The translations under genes and the position numbers were made by a program. Shown here piece by piece: positions 26,560 through 34,202 of a DNA stretch of 35,357 bases (positions are counted from its first letter, which is position 1; each line of letters starts with the position of its first letter). The notes below the pieces were generated by a model. That model searched no databases and was not told the DNA's origin. It was given only the letters and a program-made list of their open reading frames with translations. The stretch is from an uncultured bacterium (lineage in GTDB: Bacteria; Planctomycetota; UBA1135; UBA2386), in NCBI GenBank assembly GCA_937906475.1, contig CALCZA010000143.1, positions 1 through 35,357 of the forward strand. The letters run 5' to 3'.

Positions 26560-26734
26560 GTCAGTTTTGAGTGGGTTGTTCTGATGCGTTAGACGGCAAC
26601 TGTTCGCCTAGCGCTGGATGCTGGATGCGTTGCTTTTTGTGATTTAGAGCCGGATCCAGTCATCTTAGATTTCTTGCATCTAGTGGGTTTATTGCGGCGA
26701 AATAACCGTGTTCGCCATCTCCACAAGAGCATTA

Positions 26735-28009
26735 ATGAAACTCACAGCCCTGGCATTCAGCCTGATCTTCAGCTCCGTGTTTCTTGTAGCCCAAGATGCG
26801 CCGTCGCCGACTACTAGCCACGCGGCCAAGGACTACCCAGGCGCTTGGAGCCAGTGGCGTGGCCCCGATCGATCCGGTCACGTTCGTTCAGGTGACTGGC
26901 CCGAGCGCCTGAACAGTGACAACTTCCAGCGCGAATGGCGGCTAGAGCTCGGCCCGAGCTACTCCGGTCCGATCGTGAGCGACAGCCTAGTTTTCACTAC
27001 TTCGACTGAGGGCAAGAAGACTGAGGTCGTGACAGCGGTCGATCGGCGCTCAGGCAAGGTTGCATGGCGTGTCGAGTGGGAAGGATCGATGAAGGTGCCG
27101 TTTTTTGCTGGGCGCAACGGCTCATGGATTCGGTCGACTCCAGCGTATGACGGGGAATCGGTGTTCGTCGCGGGCATGCTCGATGTGCTGGTTTCGCTGG
27201 ATGCAAAGACCGGGACGGAGAACTGGCGAGTCGACTTCACGGAGCGATTCCAATCCAACCGGGAATCCTTCGGATTCGTTTGTTCGCCGCTCGTTGACGG
27301 CGATGCCGTTTACGTGCAGACCGGTGCTGGTGTTGTCAAGCTAGACAAGAAGACGGGCGAGACTGTCTGGCTTTCGATGAAGGATCAAGGCGGCATGAAT
27401 GGCGGAGCCTTCGCATCGCCGGTCCGCGCCACGCTTGCGGGCCAGGATCACTTGCTTGTTCAGTCGCGTACCGCTCTCAGCGGGATCAGTCCGAAGTCGG
27501 GCGACGTGTTGTGGTCGCAGACCGTGAAGACGTTCCGCGGCATGAACATCCTGACGCCGCTGCCATACGGCGACGCAGTATTCACTTCGGCGTATGGCGG
27601 TCGGGGGCACCTCTTTGGGGTCGAGCAGCAGGAAGGTCAGCTCGTGTCCGCCAGAAAGTGGACCAACCGCGTGCAGGCCTACATGTCGACGCCCGTGGTT
27701 ATCGAGGGTCATGCCTATGTGTATCTGCGCAGCAAGCGGTTCTGCTGCGTGCACCTGGATTCGGGCGAACTCAAGTGGACGTCACCGTCGATCGCGGACG
27801 AGAATTGGTCAATGGTGGCCCATGGCGGCCGATTGCTTGCCTTGACCGAAGCCGGCGAGCTTTACTTGATCGCCGCCAACACCCAGGAATACGAAGTAAT
27901 CGACGTCATCGAGGTCGCGGACAGTGAGACCTGGGCGCATCTCGCGGTAGACGGAGATCAGGTTCTGATTCGAGAACTTGATGGGCTATCGGCGTTTACT
28001 TGGAAGTAG
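26735..28009 (+). CDS. Secreted PQQ-like beta-propeller protein
   Basis: A 424-residue protein with a signal peptide (about 1-20, FLVAQ) and an eight-bladed-type propeller. The opening QWRGPDRSGH is characteristic of planctomycete and verrucomicrobial PQQ-like proteins. Repeated DRRSGKVAWRVEW, DAKTGTENWRVDF, DKKTGETVWLS and SPKSGDVLWSQ motifs mark successive blades, the same tryptophan-docking repeats as in BamB and quinoprotein dehydrogenases. No calcium/PQQ active-site residues of a dehydrogenase are evident, so a binding or scaffold role is more likely. ATG 26735 is preferred because AAGAG precedes it and the signal peptide starts there; a GTG at 26708 would add nine residues. It diverges from the FAS1 gene across a 175-base control region and lies about 100 bases before the sigma factor gene. 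Confidence 0.88.
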   Translation: MKLTALAFSLIFSSVFLVAQDAPSPTTSHAAKDYPGAWSQWRGPDRSGHVRSGDWPERLNSDNFQREWRLELGPSYSGPIVSDSLVFTTSTEGKKTEVVTAVDRRSGKVAWRVEWEGSMKVPFFAGRNGSWIRSTPAYDGESVFVAGMLDVLVSLDAKTGTENWRVDFTERFQSNRESFGFVCSPLVDGDAVYVQTGAGVVKLDKKTGETVWLSMKDQGGMNGGAFASPVRATLAGQDHLLVQSRTALSGISPKSGDVLWSQTVKTFRGMNILTPLPYGDAVFTSAYGGRGHLFGVEQQEGQLVSARKWTNRVQAYMSTPVVIEGHAYVYLRSKRFCCVHLDSGELKWTSPSIADENWSMVAHGGRLLALTEAGELYLIAANTQEYEVIDVIEVADSETWAHLAVDGDQVLIRELDGLSAFTWK

Positions 28010-28106
28010 CAGGATCATGCTAATGACTTCCTGTGCCATAGTCAGTGGTAAGAGATATCCGCGCGGGCCGAGGATAGCACTGGACGCTGCCTCCCGCGAA
28101 CGGCCG

Positions 28107-28670
28107 ATGACGAACGCAATCGACCAAATCCTGATTGATGTAGCGGCGGGCAAACCTGCCGCTGTTGAGGCCTGCTTGCGCCACTTTACTGGGCCGGTGT
28201 GGAGTCTCGCCCGGCGGTATCTCCATAACGACAGTGATGCGGAGGACGCGACCCAGGACATCTTCGTAGACCTGTGGAAGAGCGCTCACCGTTTCAACGC
28301 GGAGCTCGGCTCGGCAATGACGTTTGTCATGACGCTCGCGCGTCGCCGGCTGATTGACCGCAACCGCAAACGTGGTCGCACGCCAACGGCACACTCACTT
28401 TCGGACGCTCAGGAACTCGCCGAAGACAAGTTGCCAGACACACTGGAGCTTGACGATGAGGTCCGCCGGGTTTCTGGCGCCATGCAAGAATTGCGTCCGA
28501 ATCAGCGCGAAGTGCTGGAGCTTGCCTTGGTGCACGGGCGATCTCATCAGCAGATCGCGGAGACGACGGGGATGGCACTAGGCACCGTTAAGAGCCATGC
28601 GCGAAGGGGCCTCATGCGTGTTCGTGAACTGCTTGGAGTAAAGCCATCGGATTCCGGGGGCGACGCATGA
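28107..28670 (+). CDS. ECF-type RNA polymerase sigma factor
   Basis: A 187-residue extracytoplasmic-function sigma factor. Region 2 (LARRYLHNDSDAEDATQDIF, then VDLWKSAHRFN) covers about residues 30-70 and recognises the -10 element. Region 4 (QREVLELALVHGRSHQQIAE and GTVKSHARRGLMRVREL) covers about 130-180 with the helix-turn-helix for the -35 element. A Pro/Ser linker joins them. The start is uncertain: ATG 28107 fits the family, while ATG 28023 has an AGGA eight bases upstream and would add 28 residues. Its stop overlaps the anti-sigma start (ATGA), the standard arrangement for co-regulated pairs, and these factors usually drive their own operon. The SigK/SigE-like pairing with an RskA-type protein suggests control of envelope and oxidative-stress genes. 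Confidence 0.93.
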   Translation: MTNAIDQILIDVAAGKPAAVEACLRHFTGPVWSLARRYLHNDSDAEDATQDIFVDLWKSAHRFNAELGSAMTFVMTLARRRLIDRNRKRGRTPTAHSLSDAQELAEDKLPDTLELDDEVRRVSGAMQELRPNQREVLELALVHGRSHQQIAETTGMALGTVKSHARRGLMRVRELLGVKPSDSGGDA

Positions 28671-29401
28671 GTGCCCCAAAGATGACCCGTTTGGATGAAC
28701 TGCAGGCGGACGACGCAATCTGGGGTGTGGATGAAGCGGCACAGCAGGAGTTGGCTGAAGCGCTTCGCGGAGCTGATCTTGAGCGCGATGATAGCTGGGA
28801 GCGAAGTGCCGCCGTTGCGACGGTGGCCTTGCAGGAGGGGTTGCCAAGCGGGCCCTCTCAGCAGTTGCTGAATGCGTTGCGAGCAGCGGCTCCGTTGCCA
28901 CAACTCGAGGCGTCAGCAATTCGGCACTGGCTGCAGCCCAACATGGTATTGGCAGCTGCATTGTTAACGCTGTCAGTCGTTGTGTGGTGGACTAGCGGTT
29001 CCTCGATGGGGGCCGTTGTTGTGGCTCCACAGGCGCTGCGGCAGGAACTCATGCAAGTTGGCGACACAGAAGTGTGGAGTTGGTCCGGTGGTGCTCCAGT
29101 TGGGGATGTGGTTTGGCACGGGCCTTCGCAGCGTGGTGCGATGACGTTCCGCGGCTTACCGCCAAATGATCTCCAGCAGCGTCAGTACCAACTCTGGATT
29201 GTTGACGGCAAGCGCAATGCAGCTCACCCAGTCGATGGTGGTGTTTTTGACGTGCCTGCGGGTAAAGCTGAGGTTGTCATTGCCATTGATCCAAAGGTCC
29301 TAGTGCATGAAGCAAAGGCGTTCGTTGTGACCCTCGAGGTTGTTGGTGGCGTCGTCGTCTCTGATCGTGAGCAAATCGTAGTGCTTGCTAAGCCGCAGTA
29401 A
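28667..29401 (+). CDS. RskA-type transmembrane anti-sigma factor
   Basis: A 244-residue single-pass membrane protein. The cytoplasmic N-terminal 90 residues are acidic and helical and should hold the sigma factor. One transmembrane helix lies at about 93-110 (LAAALLTLSVVVWW). The outer part is the RskA beta domain with GAMTFRGLPPN, YQLWIVDG, GGVFDVPAG and FVVTLEVVGGV. No HxxxCxxC zinc motif is seen in the N-terminus, so it is not a ChrR/RsrA-type redox-zinc sensor. RskA proteins release their sigma factor after regulated proteolysis. The ATG overlaps the sigma stop by four bases; the cobalamin-protein gene follows after nine bases, so all three form one operon. Confidence 0.92.
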   Translation: MSAPKMTRLDELQADDAIWGVDEAAQQELAEALRGADLERDDSWERSAAVATVALQEGLPSGPSQQLLNALRAAAPLPQLEASAIRHWLQPNMVLAAALLTLSVVVWWTSGSSMGAVVVAPQALRQELMQVGDTEVWSWSGGAPVGDVVWHGPSQRGAMTFRGLPPNDLQQRQYQLWIVDGKRNAAHPVDGGVFDVPAGKAEVVIAIDPKVLVHEAKAFVVTLEVVGGVVVSDREQIVVLAKPQ

Positions 29402-29410
29402 GAGTTCGCT

Positions 29411-30475
29411 ATGCATGAGGAAGGTACGTTTGCCGCCGCCGTCATCTGCAGTTCGGCCAAGGTTCTTGCCGCAGGTATTGTCGAGCGCCAGGCTGCTCGG
29501 AACCCGGCTTCTGTGGGCGAGTATGGTGCGGGCGCCACGGCCCTGACGATGGATACCGAGGTGCGTCTCGGCTACTTGGCTGAGGCGCTCGCGACAGATC
29601 GTGTCGCGCTGTTCGTCGAGCAACTGCGTTGGATTAAGGTGCTGTGTTCAGCGCGCGGAGTGCACGAAGCGGCGATTCGCGCCAATCTCGAGTGCATGGC
29701 CGAGGAACTGCAAGAGCGCCTGCCAGAGCCGGTGGCCGATCGTGCAGTAGCCATGGTTCGGCTTGCAACGGAAGAGCTCGCAGCAGCACCGGCGGAGACG
29801 CCCAGCTTCTTGGAAGAAGACGGTGAGCATGTTCATCTTGCTCGCCAGTTCTTGCTCGCCGTTCTGGAAACGCGTGAGCAAGAGGCGACGCGATTGGTTC
29901 TGGATGCGTTTGCCGATGGTGCCACGATCTTCCAGTTGTACGAACACGTGCTCCATCGCGTTCAGAAGGAGGTTGGACGCATGTGGCAGATGGATGAAGT
30001 CACCATCGCCGAAGAGCACTTCTGCACCGGCATCGTTACAGCGATCATGACGATCATGCGGTCGCGTGCCGAGCCAGTGGTGGCGAATGATCGCCGCGTC
30101 ATTACCGCAACGGTCAGCAATGAGACGCATGCACTCGGCATCGTGCTGGTGTCTCAGGCGTTCGAATCCAATGGTTGGACCGCGATCTCTCTCGGAGCCA
30201 ACACTCCTGCGACCGCCATTGCGGATGCTGCACGAGACTTCGGCTGCGATGTGATTGCACTGTCGGTAAACATGGTGCTCTACGTGAGCCAAACCGCTGA
30301 CTTGATTGCAGCGCTGCGGGCTCAGCCAGAAACTGCAAGCATTCCGATTATCGTTGGCGGTCAGCCATTCAACGTCGTTGACGACTTGTGGCAGGTCGTC
30401 GGTGCAGATGGTTCCGCATCGACTGCGATGGAGTGTCCAGCCGTGGCCGATCGACTCCTGGCCTCGCGTAGTTAG
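29411..30475 (+). CDS. Cobalamin-binding sensor protein with CarH-like photoreceptor signature
   Basis: A 354-residue protein. Residues about 140-220 form the helical B12-cap bundle and contain W192-x9-E202-H203, the signature of CarH/LitR light sensors where Trp and Glu/His cover the adenosyl group. Residues about 228-350 form the Rossmann-like B12 domain with E238-x-H240-x-x-G243, His240 being the expected lower axial ligand, and the LGANTP and VGGQPF loops. The first 130 residues are a helical domain (VRLGYLAEALATDR, then FVEQLRWIKVLCSARGV) that is not a MerR DNA-binding domain. So light or B12 state is probably passed by protein contact. It is the third gene of the sigma/anti-sigma operon. 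A shorter start at ATG 29549 is possible; I keep 29411 because AAGAG precedes it and the gap is short. Confidence 0.88.
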   Translation: MHEEGTFAAAVICSSAKVLAAGIVERQAARNPASVGEYGAGATALTMDTEVRLGYLAEALATDRVALFVEQLRWIKVLCSARGVHEAAIRANLECMAEELQERLPEPVADRAVAMVRLATEELAAAPAETPSFLEEDGEHVHLARQFLLAVLETREQEATRLVLDAFADGATIFQLYEHVLHRVQKEVGRMWQMDEVTIAEEHFCTGIVTAIMTIMRSRAEPVVANDRRVITATVSNETHALGIVLVSQAFESNGWTAISLGANTPATAIADAARDFGCDVIALSVNMVLYVSQTADLIAALRAQPETASIPIIVGGQPFNVVDDLWQVVGADGSASTAMECPAVADRLLASRS

Positions 30476-30590
30476 ACCAACCCGGCAGGTCGATTTATTA
30501 ACGAGCGATCAGGCCGTGGGTGTCGGGGATCGTCGCATCGCTGGCGGCGTTGTTGCCGCCGACGAGCAAGTCACCGCTCAAGACCTGGGA

Positions 30591-31853
30591 CTAGTTGGTG
30601 CGCTCGAGGCTCGCGACGAGTTCGACGTGGTCGGTATGCGGGAACAGATCACACAACCGCATCCCGGTCAGTTCGTAGCCGTTCGCCGTCAGCGTCTTGA
30701 GGTCCAGAGCCATTGGCTCTGGTGAGCACGCCACATAGACCAAGCGCTTGGGTCGCGCTGCGAGCACCTTGTCGACGCCAAAACGCTGCAAGCCCGAGCG
30801 TGGTGGGTCGGCGATCATCAGGTCGACGTTCGTCGGTAGCTTCGCCTTGGTGAACGATTCGCGCAGGACCTTGACCTGCGGCAGGTTGTTCTCGGTGGCG
30901 TTGTGTTCGGCGTCGCGACACGACGACGCGTTGTCCTCGACGACAAGCACTTCTTTGGCGCCGGCTTTGGCTAGGCGCAGGCCGAACGCGCCAACTCCGC
31001 CATAGCCGTCAATGACCGTCTTGCCAGTTACGTCACCGCACATGGCCATCGCGGGTCGATACAGCAAGGCACCGGCACCGGAGTGGATCTGGTAGAAACT
31101 GCCGGCGCTGACGCGGAACGTCAGTCCGTCGCGGCGGTCGACCACGTGATCGCGACCACGCAATGGCAGGTGACGATCACCGAGCATGAAGTCGTCGGTG
31201 CGATCGCTGATCGAGTGCATGACACCAACGAGTTCGCGCGGGCGACCTGGATTTGGAATCGCCTTGGCGCGCTCGGCCAGTGCGGCGGCGAACTCTTGGC
31301 CTTCGGCGAACTCACCTGGCCGTGTCACCAACCCGGCGAGCACTTCGCCGGTGCCGCTCGCCAGTCGCGCCCAGAACGCCTTCGCGATGCCGCGCCGGCG
31401 ATGCATGTGGAAGCCTTCGATACGCAACTCGCGCAGGATGCCTTGCACTTCGCGGCCGAGGTTCGTCAGCCACAGGTCCTGAGTCTGGCACTCTTCGATC
31501 TCGACGACGTGGTGGCTGCGATACTCGAAGATGCCCAGCACCGCCTTCCGGTCAGCATCTTGTTTGACCGGATACAGCAACCGCGAACGGAAGTAGCGCT
31601 GCGGTCGTTCGGGTAGGTCGTACGCGATGCGCATGCCGTTGAGCACTGGTGCCATCAAGGCTTCTGTCCGACTTACCTTGTCGTGCAGTTGCCACGCAAT
31701 TGGTTGCTCAAGCAGCGAGCACCCGCCGCAGGTTCCGAAGTGCATGCACTCGAACGTCTGGTCTTCGGGTGGTGGCTGCTGCGGTCCTCGCCGTTGGCCG
31801 CCGCTGGGGCGGTGGCGTTGCTGGCGGTTCTGGTCTTGGGGGTGGCGGGGCAC
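30591..31853 (-). CDS. RNA (uracil-C5) methyltransferase, RlmD/TrmA family
   Basis: A 420-residue SAM-dependent methyltransferase acting on uridine in rRNA or tRNA. The N-terminal 30 residues are Arg/Gln/Pro-rich, typical of an RNA-contacting tail; a TRAM domain is not obvious. Four cysteines fit the [4Fe-4S] pattern of RumA/RlmD: Cys36, Cys42, Cys45 and Cys122. The SAM-binding GYGGVGAFGL, the DPPRSGL motif, the nucleophile Cys376 in VACSPEP and Glu411 in FPHTDHVE are all present. Usual relatives are RlmD (23S U1939) and RlmC; I cannot choose, so no symbol is given. It converges with the cobalamin-protein gene across 115 bases that contain one GC-rich hairpin without a T-run. Confidence 0.92.
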   Translation of the reverse strand: MPRHPQDQNRQQRHRPSGGQRRGPQQPPPEDQTFECMHFGTCGGCSLLEQPIAWQLHDKVSRTEALMAPVLNGMRIAYDLPERPQRYFRSRLLYPVKQDADRKAVLGIFEYRSHHVVEIEECQTQDLWLTNLGREVQGILRELRIEGFHMHRRRGIAKAFWARLASGTGEVLAGLVTRPGEFAEGQEFAAALAERAKAIPNPGRPRELVGVMHSISDRTDDFMLGDRHLPLRGRDHVVDRRDGLTFRVSAGSFYQIHSGAGALLYRPAMAMCGDVTGKTVIDGYGGVGAFGLRLAKAGAKEVLVVEDNASSCRDAEHNATENNLPQVKVLRESFTKAKLPTNVDLMIADPPRSGLQRFGVDKVLAARPKRLVYVACSPEPMALDLKTLTANGYELTGMRLCDLFPHTDHVELVASLERTN

Positions 31854-32172
31854 ACTGGGACTCTAAGCACCGAGCGCCGCGATTACGTGTTGCCAGTTGC
31901 GGCAACTACAGCTTCGCGCCAACTAAGGTCTGGCAACCGTCGCGTTGCACGCGACCGCCGCTGCCACCCCATCTGCCGATCGGATGCCACGAGCCAGCAA
32001 GGTGGCCCTTTTTGCGCTGATTGCTGGCCACGCCGACATCGAAGGTGGCTCGGTCGCGAATGTCTCGTTGCCAGACGGGTTCATGGTCAGCAACGATTCC
32101 GGCGCCCGAAGGGGAGCGCACCAGAACGCAAGGTTGATTCCTTCGCCTCCGATTTCGTTAGAGTCTTGACCA
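31854..32172. other. Intergenic region without a recognised gene
   Basis: About 320 bases between the divergent RNA methyltransferase and cytochrome genes. Short frames exist on both strands, but none has a ribosome binding site, a recognisable domain or a convincing start. It should carry both promoters; I could not name clear boxes. Confidence 0.5.
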
Positions 32173-33774
32173 ATGTTGCTGCGCGCTCCTTCGTTCCTAG
32201 CCCTCGTGTCCATCGTCGTCTGCTCGTTGCAGTCTGGCGAGTCGGTTGTTGTCGACGACTTCCGAGACCCTCACTTCACGACCTCCGATGCGTGTGCGGT
32301 TTGCCACATTGCCGCCCCGGGAGCGACCGCGATGAAGGACAAGGACGGCGAGGACATCTCGCCGTATTACACGTGGCAGGGCACGATGATGGCGAACGCG
32401 TTCCGTGACCCCTACTTCCGCGCGCAGTTGCAGAAGGAATCGGCGTCGGCTGGAGAGGAGGTGCAGGAGTTGTGCTTGCGTTGCCATACACCGATGACGC
32501 ATCACGATGCGGTGCTCAACGGTAAGGCGCCGCCGCGCTTGGCGACCGCACTCGACGACATGGCGGCCGATGACGGCGTTTCCTGCACGGTTTGCCACAT
32601 GATCTCGGCCGAAGGGCTTGGTACCGAGGCCACGTTCTCCGGTCGTCCTAAGATCAATGGTGAACGCAAGATCTTTGGTCCGTTTGCAGACGTTGAAACG
32701 CGGCCGATGCGCGCGCAGGTCGATTACACGCCAACCCAGGGTGATCACATTCGCTCGGCGGGTTTGTGCGCGTCGTGCCACACGTTGTTCACTAACCACC
32801 ATGGCACGGCGTTCCCGGAGCAGACTCCATACCTCGAGTGGCGTAACAGCGAGTTCAACAACGAACGCGAAGGTGCGGACCCGAAGAAGACTCGCACATG
32901 CCAGCAGTGTCACATGGCAGAGCAGGCCAAGGTCCGCATTGCGCGCACGCCTATGGGATTCGATTACCGCATTCCCGAGCGCGAAGGCTATCGCTCCCAC
33001 GCATTCGTAGGCGGCAATGCGTTCATGATCGACATGCTTCGCGAGCATCGCGATGATCTCTATGTCGAAGCCGAAAACGAACAGTTGCGAGCCATGGCCA
33101 AGGCAACGCGCGATCAACTTGCCAACAGAACCGCGCGACTGTCGATTTCAGATTCGTCCAAGAAGGATGGCGTGCTGGAGTTCGAGTTGAGCGTCGAGAA
33201 CCTGACGGGCCACAAGTTCCCCACCGGTTACCCGGCGCGTCGCGCTTGGCTGAAGGTTGAAGTATTGGTTGGTGGCAAGACTGTGTTTGCGAGCGGTGCT
33301 GTGAATAACGAAGGCCGCATCGTTGGCATCAAGGATGAGATGCGCGTGCCGCACGTCCGCACCATTGAGAAGGAGACAGATGTGGTGATCTACGAGATGA
33401 TCGCGAGCGCTCCTGGTGGCCAGCCAACGACCTACTTGACGAAGATGGTCGGGCGGATCAAGGACACGCGGTTGCTGCCGCGTGGCTTCGATATGCTTGG
33501 TCCGCACATCAAGGATATCGCGCCCATTGGCGTCGGTGGTGACGAGGACTTTGTGGCTGGAGGCGACCGAGTTGCTTGTCGTATCGCACTTCCCGCCGGG
33601 GCCGCCGGCGCCTGCGAAATTGTCGCGGCGCTGCATTATCAATCCGTACCTCCGGTGTGGGTAGATGCACTCCGTGAGGTCAAGGCTGAGGAGGCGGTTC
33701 GCTTTGTCGGTTACTACGACGCAGCTACGAAGACACCGGAGACCGTGGCAACGGCGCGCCACACCGTGAAATGA
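32173..33774 (+). CDS. Secreted pentaheme cytochrome c
   Basis: A 533-residue protein with a signal peptide (about 1-20) and five CxxCH sites at 41, 101, 138, 199 and 243. The spacing and surroundings (YTWQGTMMANAFRDPYF, CLRCHTP, DGVSCTVCHM, LCASCHTLF, TCQQCHM) follow the same plan as the cytochrome at 9600-11939, and both share a following LTGHKxxTGYP segment in a beta-rich domain. It lacks the long C-terminal tail of the other protein. Family knowledge: such multiheme proteins carry electrons in the periplasm or at the outer surface; the substrate or terminal acceptor is unknown. A strong intrinsic terminator follows directly, so it is the last gene of its transcript and probably monocistronic. 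Confidence 0.9.
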   Translation: MLLRAPSFLALVSIVVCSLQSGESVVVDDFRDPHFTTSDACAVCHIAAPGATAMKDKDGEDISPYYTWQGTMMANAFRDPYFRAQLQKESASAGEEVQELCLRCHTPMTHHDAVLNGKAPPRLATALDDMAADDGVSCTVCHMISAEGLGTEATFSGRPKINGERKIFGPFADVETRPMRAQVDYTPTQGDHIRSAGLCASCHTLFTNHHGTAFPEQTPYLEWRNSEFNNEREGADPKKTRTCQQCHMAEQAKVRIARTPMGFDYRIPEREGYRSHAFVGGNAFMIDMLREHRDDLYVEAENEQLRAMAKATRDQLANRTARLSISDSSKKDGVLEFELSVENLTGHKFPTGYPARRAWLKVEVLVGGKTVFASGAVNNEGRIVGIKDEMRVPHVRTIEKETDVVIYEMIASAPGGQPTTYLTKMVGRIKDTRLLPRGFDMLGPHIKDIAPIGVGGDEDFVAGGDRVACRIALPAGAAGACEIVAALHYQSVPPVWVDALREVKAEEAVRFVGYYDAATKTPETVATARHTVK

Positions 33775-33778
33775 GTCA

Positions 33779-33806
33779 GGCGGCGTGCTTTCGCCGTCTC
33801 CTTTTT
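33779..33806 (+). terminator. Intrinsic terminator after the cytochrome gene
   Basis: GGCGGCG-TGCTTT-CGCCGTC forms a seven-pair stem (one G-T) and is followed by TCCTTTTTG. It begins five bases after the cytochrome stop codon, the expected place. Confidence 0.82.
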
Positions 33807-34202
33807 GTCGCAACAAGCGCCCGTTCGTGAAACCGCCTTCGCTCCAGCGTGTAACTCTGACTAGCGGCAAGAGTTTGCGTGGGGCCGTCGGGAAACCGAC
33901 AAGTTGCTGGCCGCTGGGTAGCTGTCGGACAACAGGTAACTGCCCGAAGCGCATTTGCCTTGTCGGGATATGTTCTCAAACGTGCTTTGCGGTACTTGGT
34001 GGAAATCCGTCACGCTGATCGGTGGCGGCAACTCCGAAATCCGTCTGATTGGGGCCGCTTGAGCCAGCTCTGGCGATCCTCGGGGCTTTCATCGAGATTG
34101 GCGGCGTCCGGTCGTACCGTCGCTCGTTCTTGTTGCGGGCAGCTTCGTGGTTACCCTGCTCTGGATCACCCGTTCAAAAGTCCGCTTCGAAAGGCTCTCA
34201 CC
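33807..34202. other. Intergenic region with consecutive hairpins
   Basis: About 400 bases between the terminator and the hydrolase gene. No coding frame with a credible start was found. The first half holds several strong hairpins (see the candidate RNA at 33887-33945); the second half should hold the hydrolase promoter. GAAAGG lies shortly before the hydrolase ATG as a ribosome binding site. Confidence 0.5.
33887..33945 (+). ncRNA. Candidate structured RNA of unknown class
   Basis: A GNRA-capped hairpin GTCGG-GAAA-CCGAC (33887-33900) is flanked by complementary GGCC blocks. It is followed by a longer hairpin: GGGTAG (33916-33921) pairs with CTGCCC (33940-33945), and inside it CTGT pairs with ACAG around a six-base loop, leaving a GTAA bulge. 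It could be a small RNA or part of the long leader of the hydrolase gene. It does not match a riboswitch I can recognise. Confidence 0.3.

Noticed and set aside
30543-30560. GC-rich hairpin GGCGGC-GTTGTT-GCCGCC between the B12 protein and RNA methyltransferase genes.
   Set aside because: Only six perfect pairs and no T-run on either side; such short GC-rich hairpins are common by chance here.
30495-30590. In-frame open stretch of about 30 codons after the RNA methyltransferase stop.
   Set aside because: It has no start or domain and the methyltransferase already ends at the normal family length; readthrough has no support.
33850-33960. Resemblance of the hairpin region to c-di-GMP or cobalamin riboswitches.
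   Set aside because: Short GGGTAG- and GGGAAA-like words are present, but the conserved cores and spacing of those riboswitches are not.
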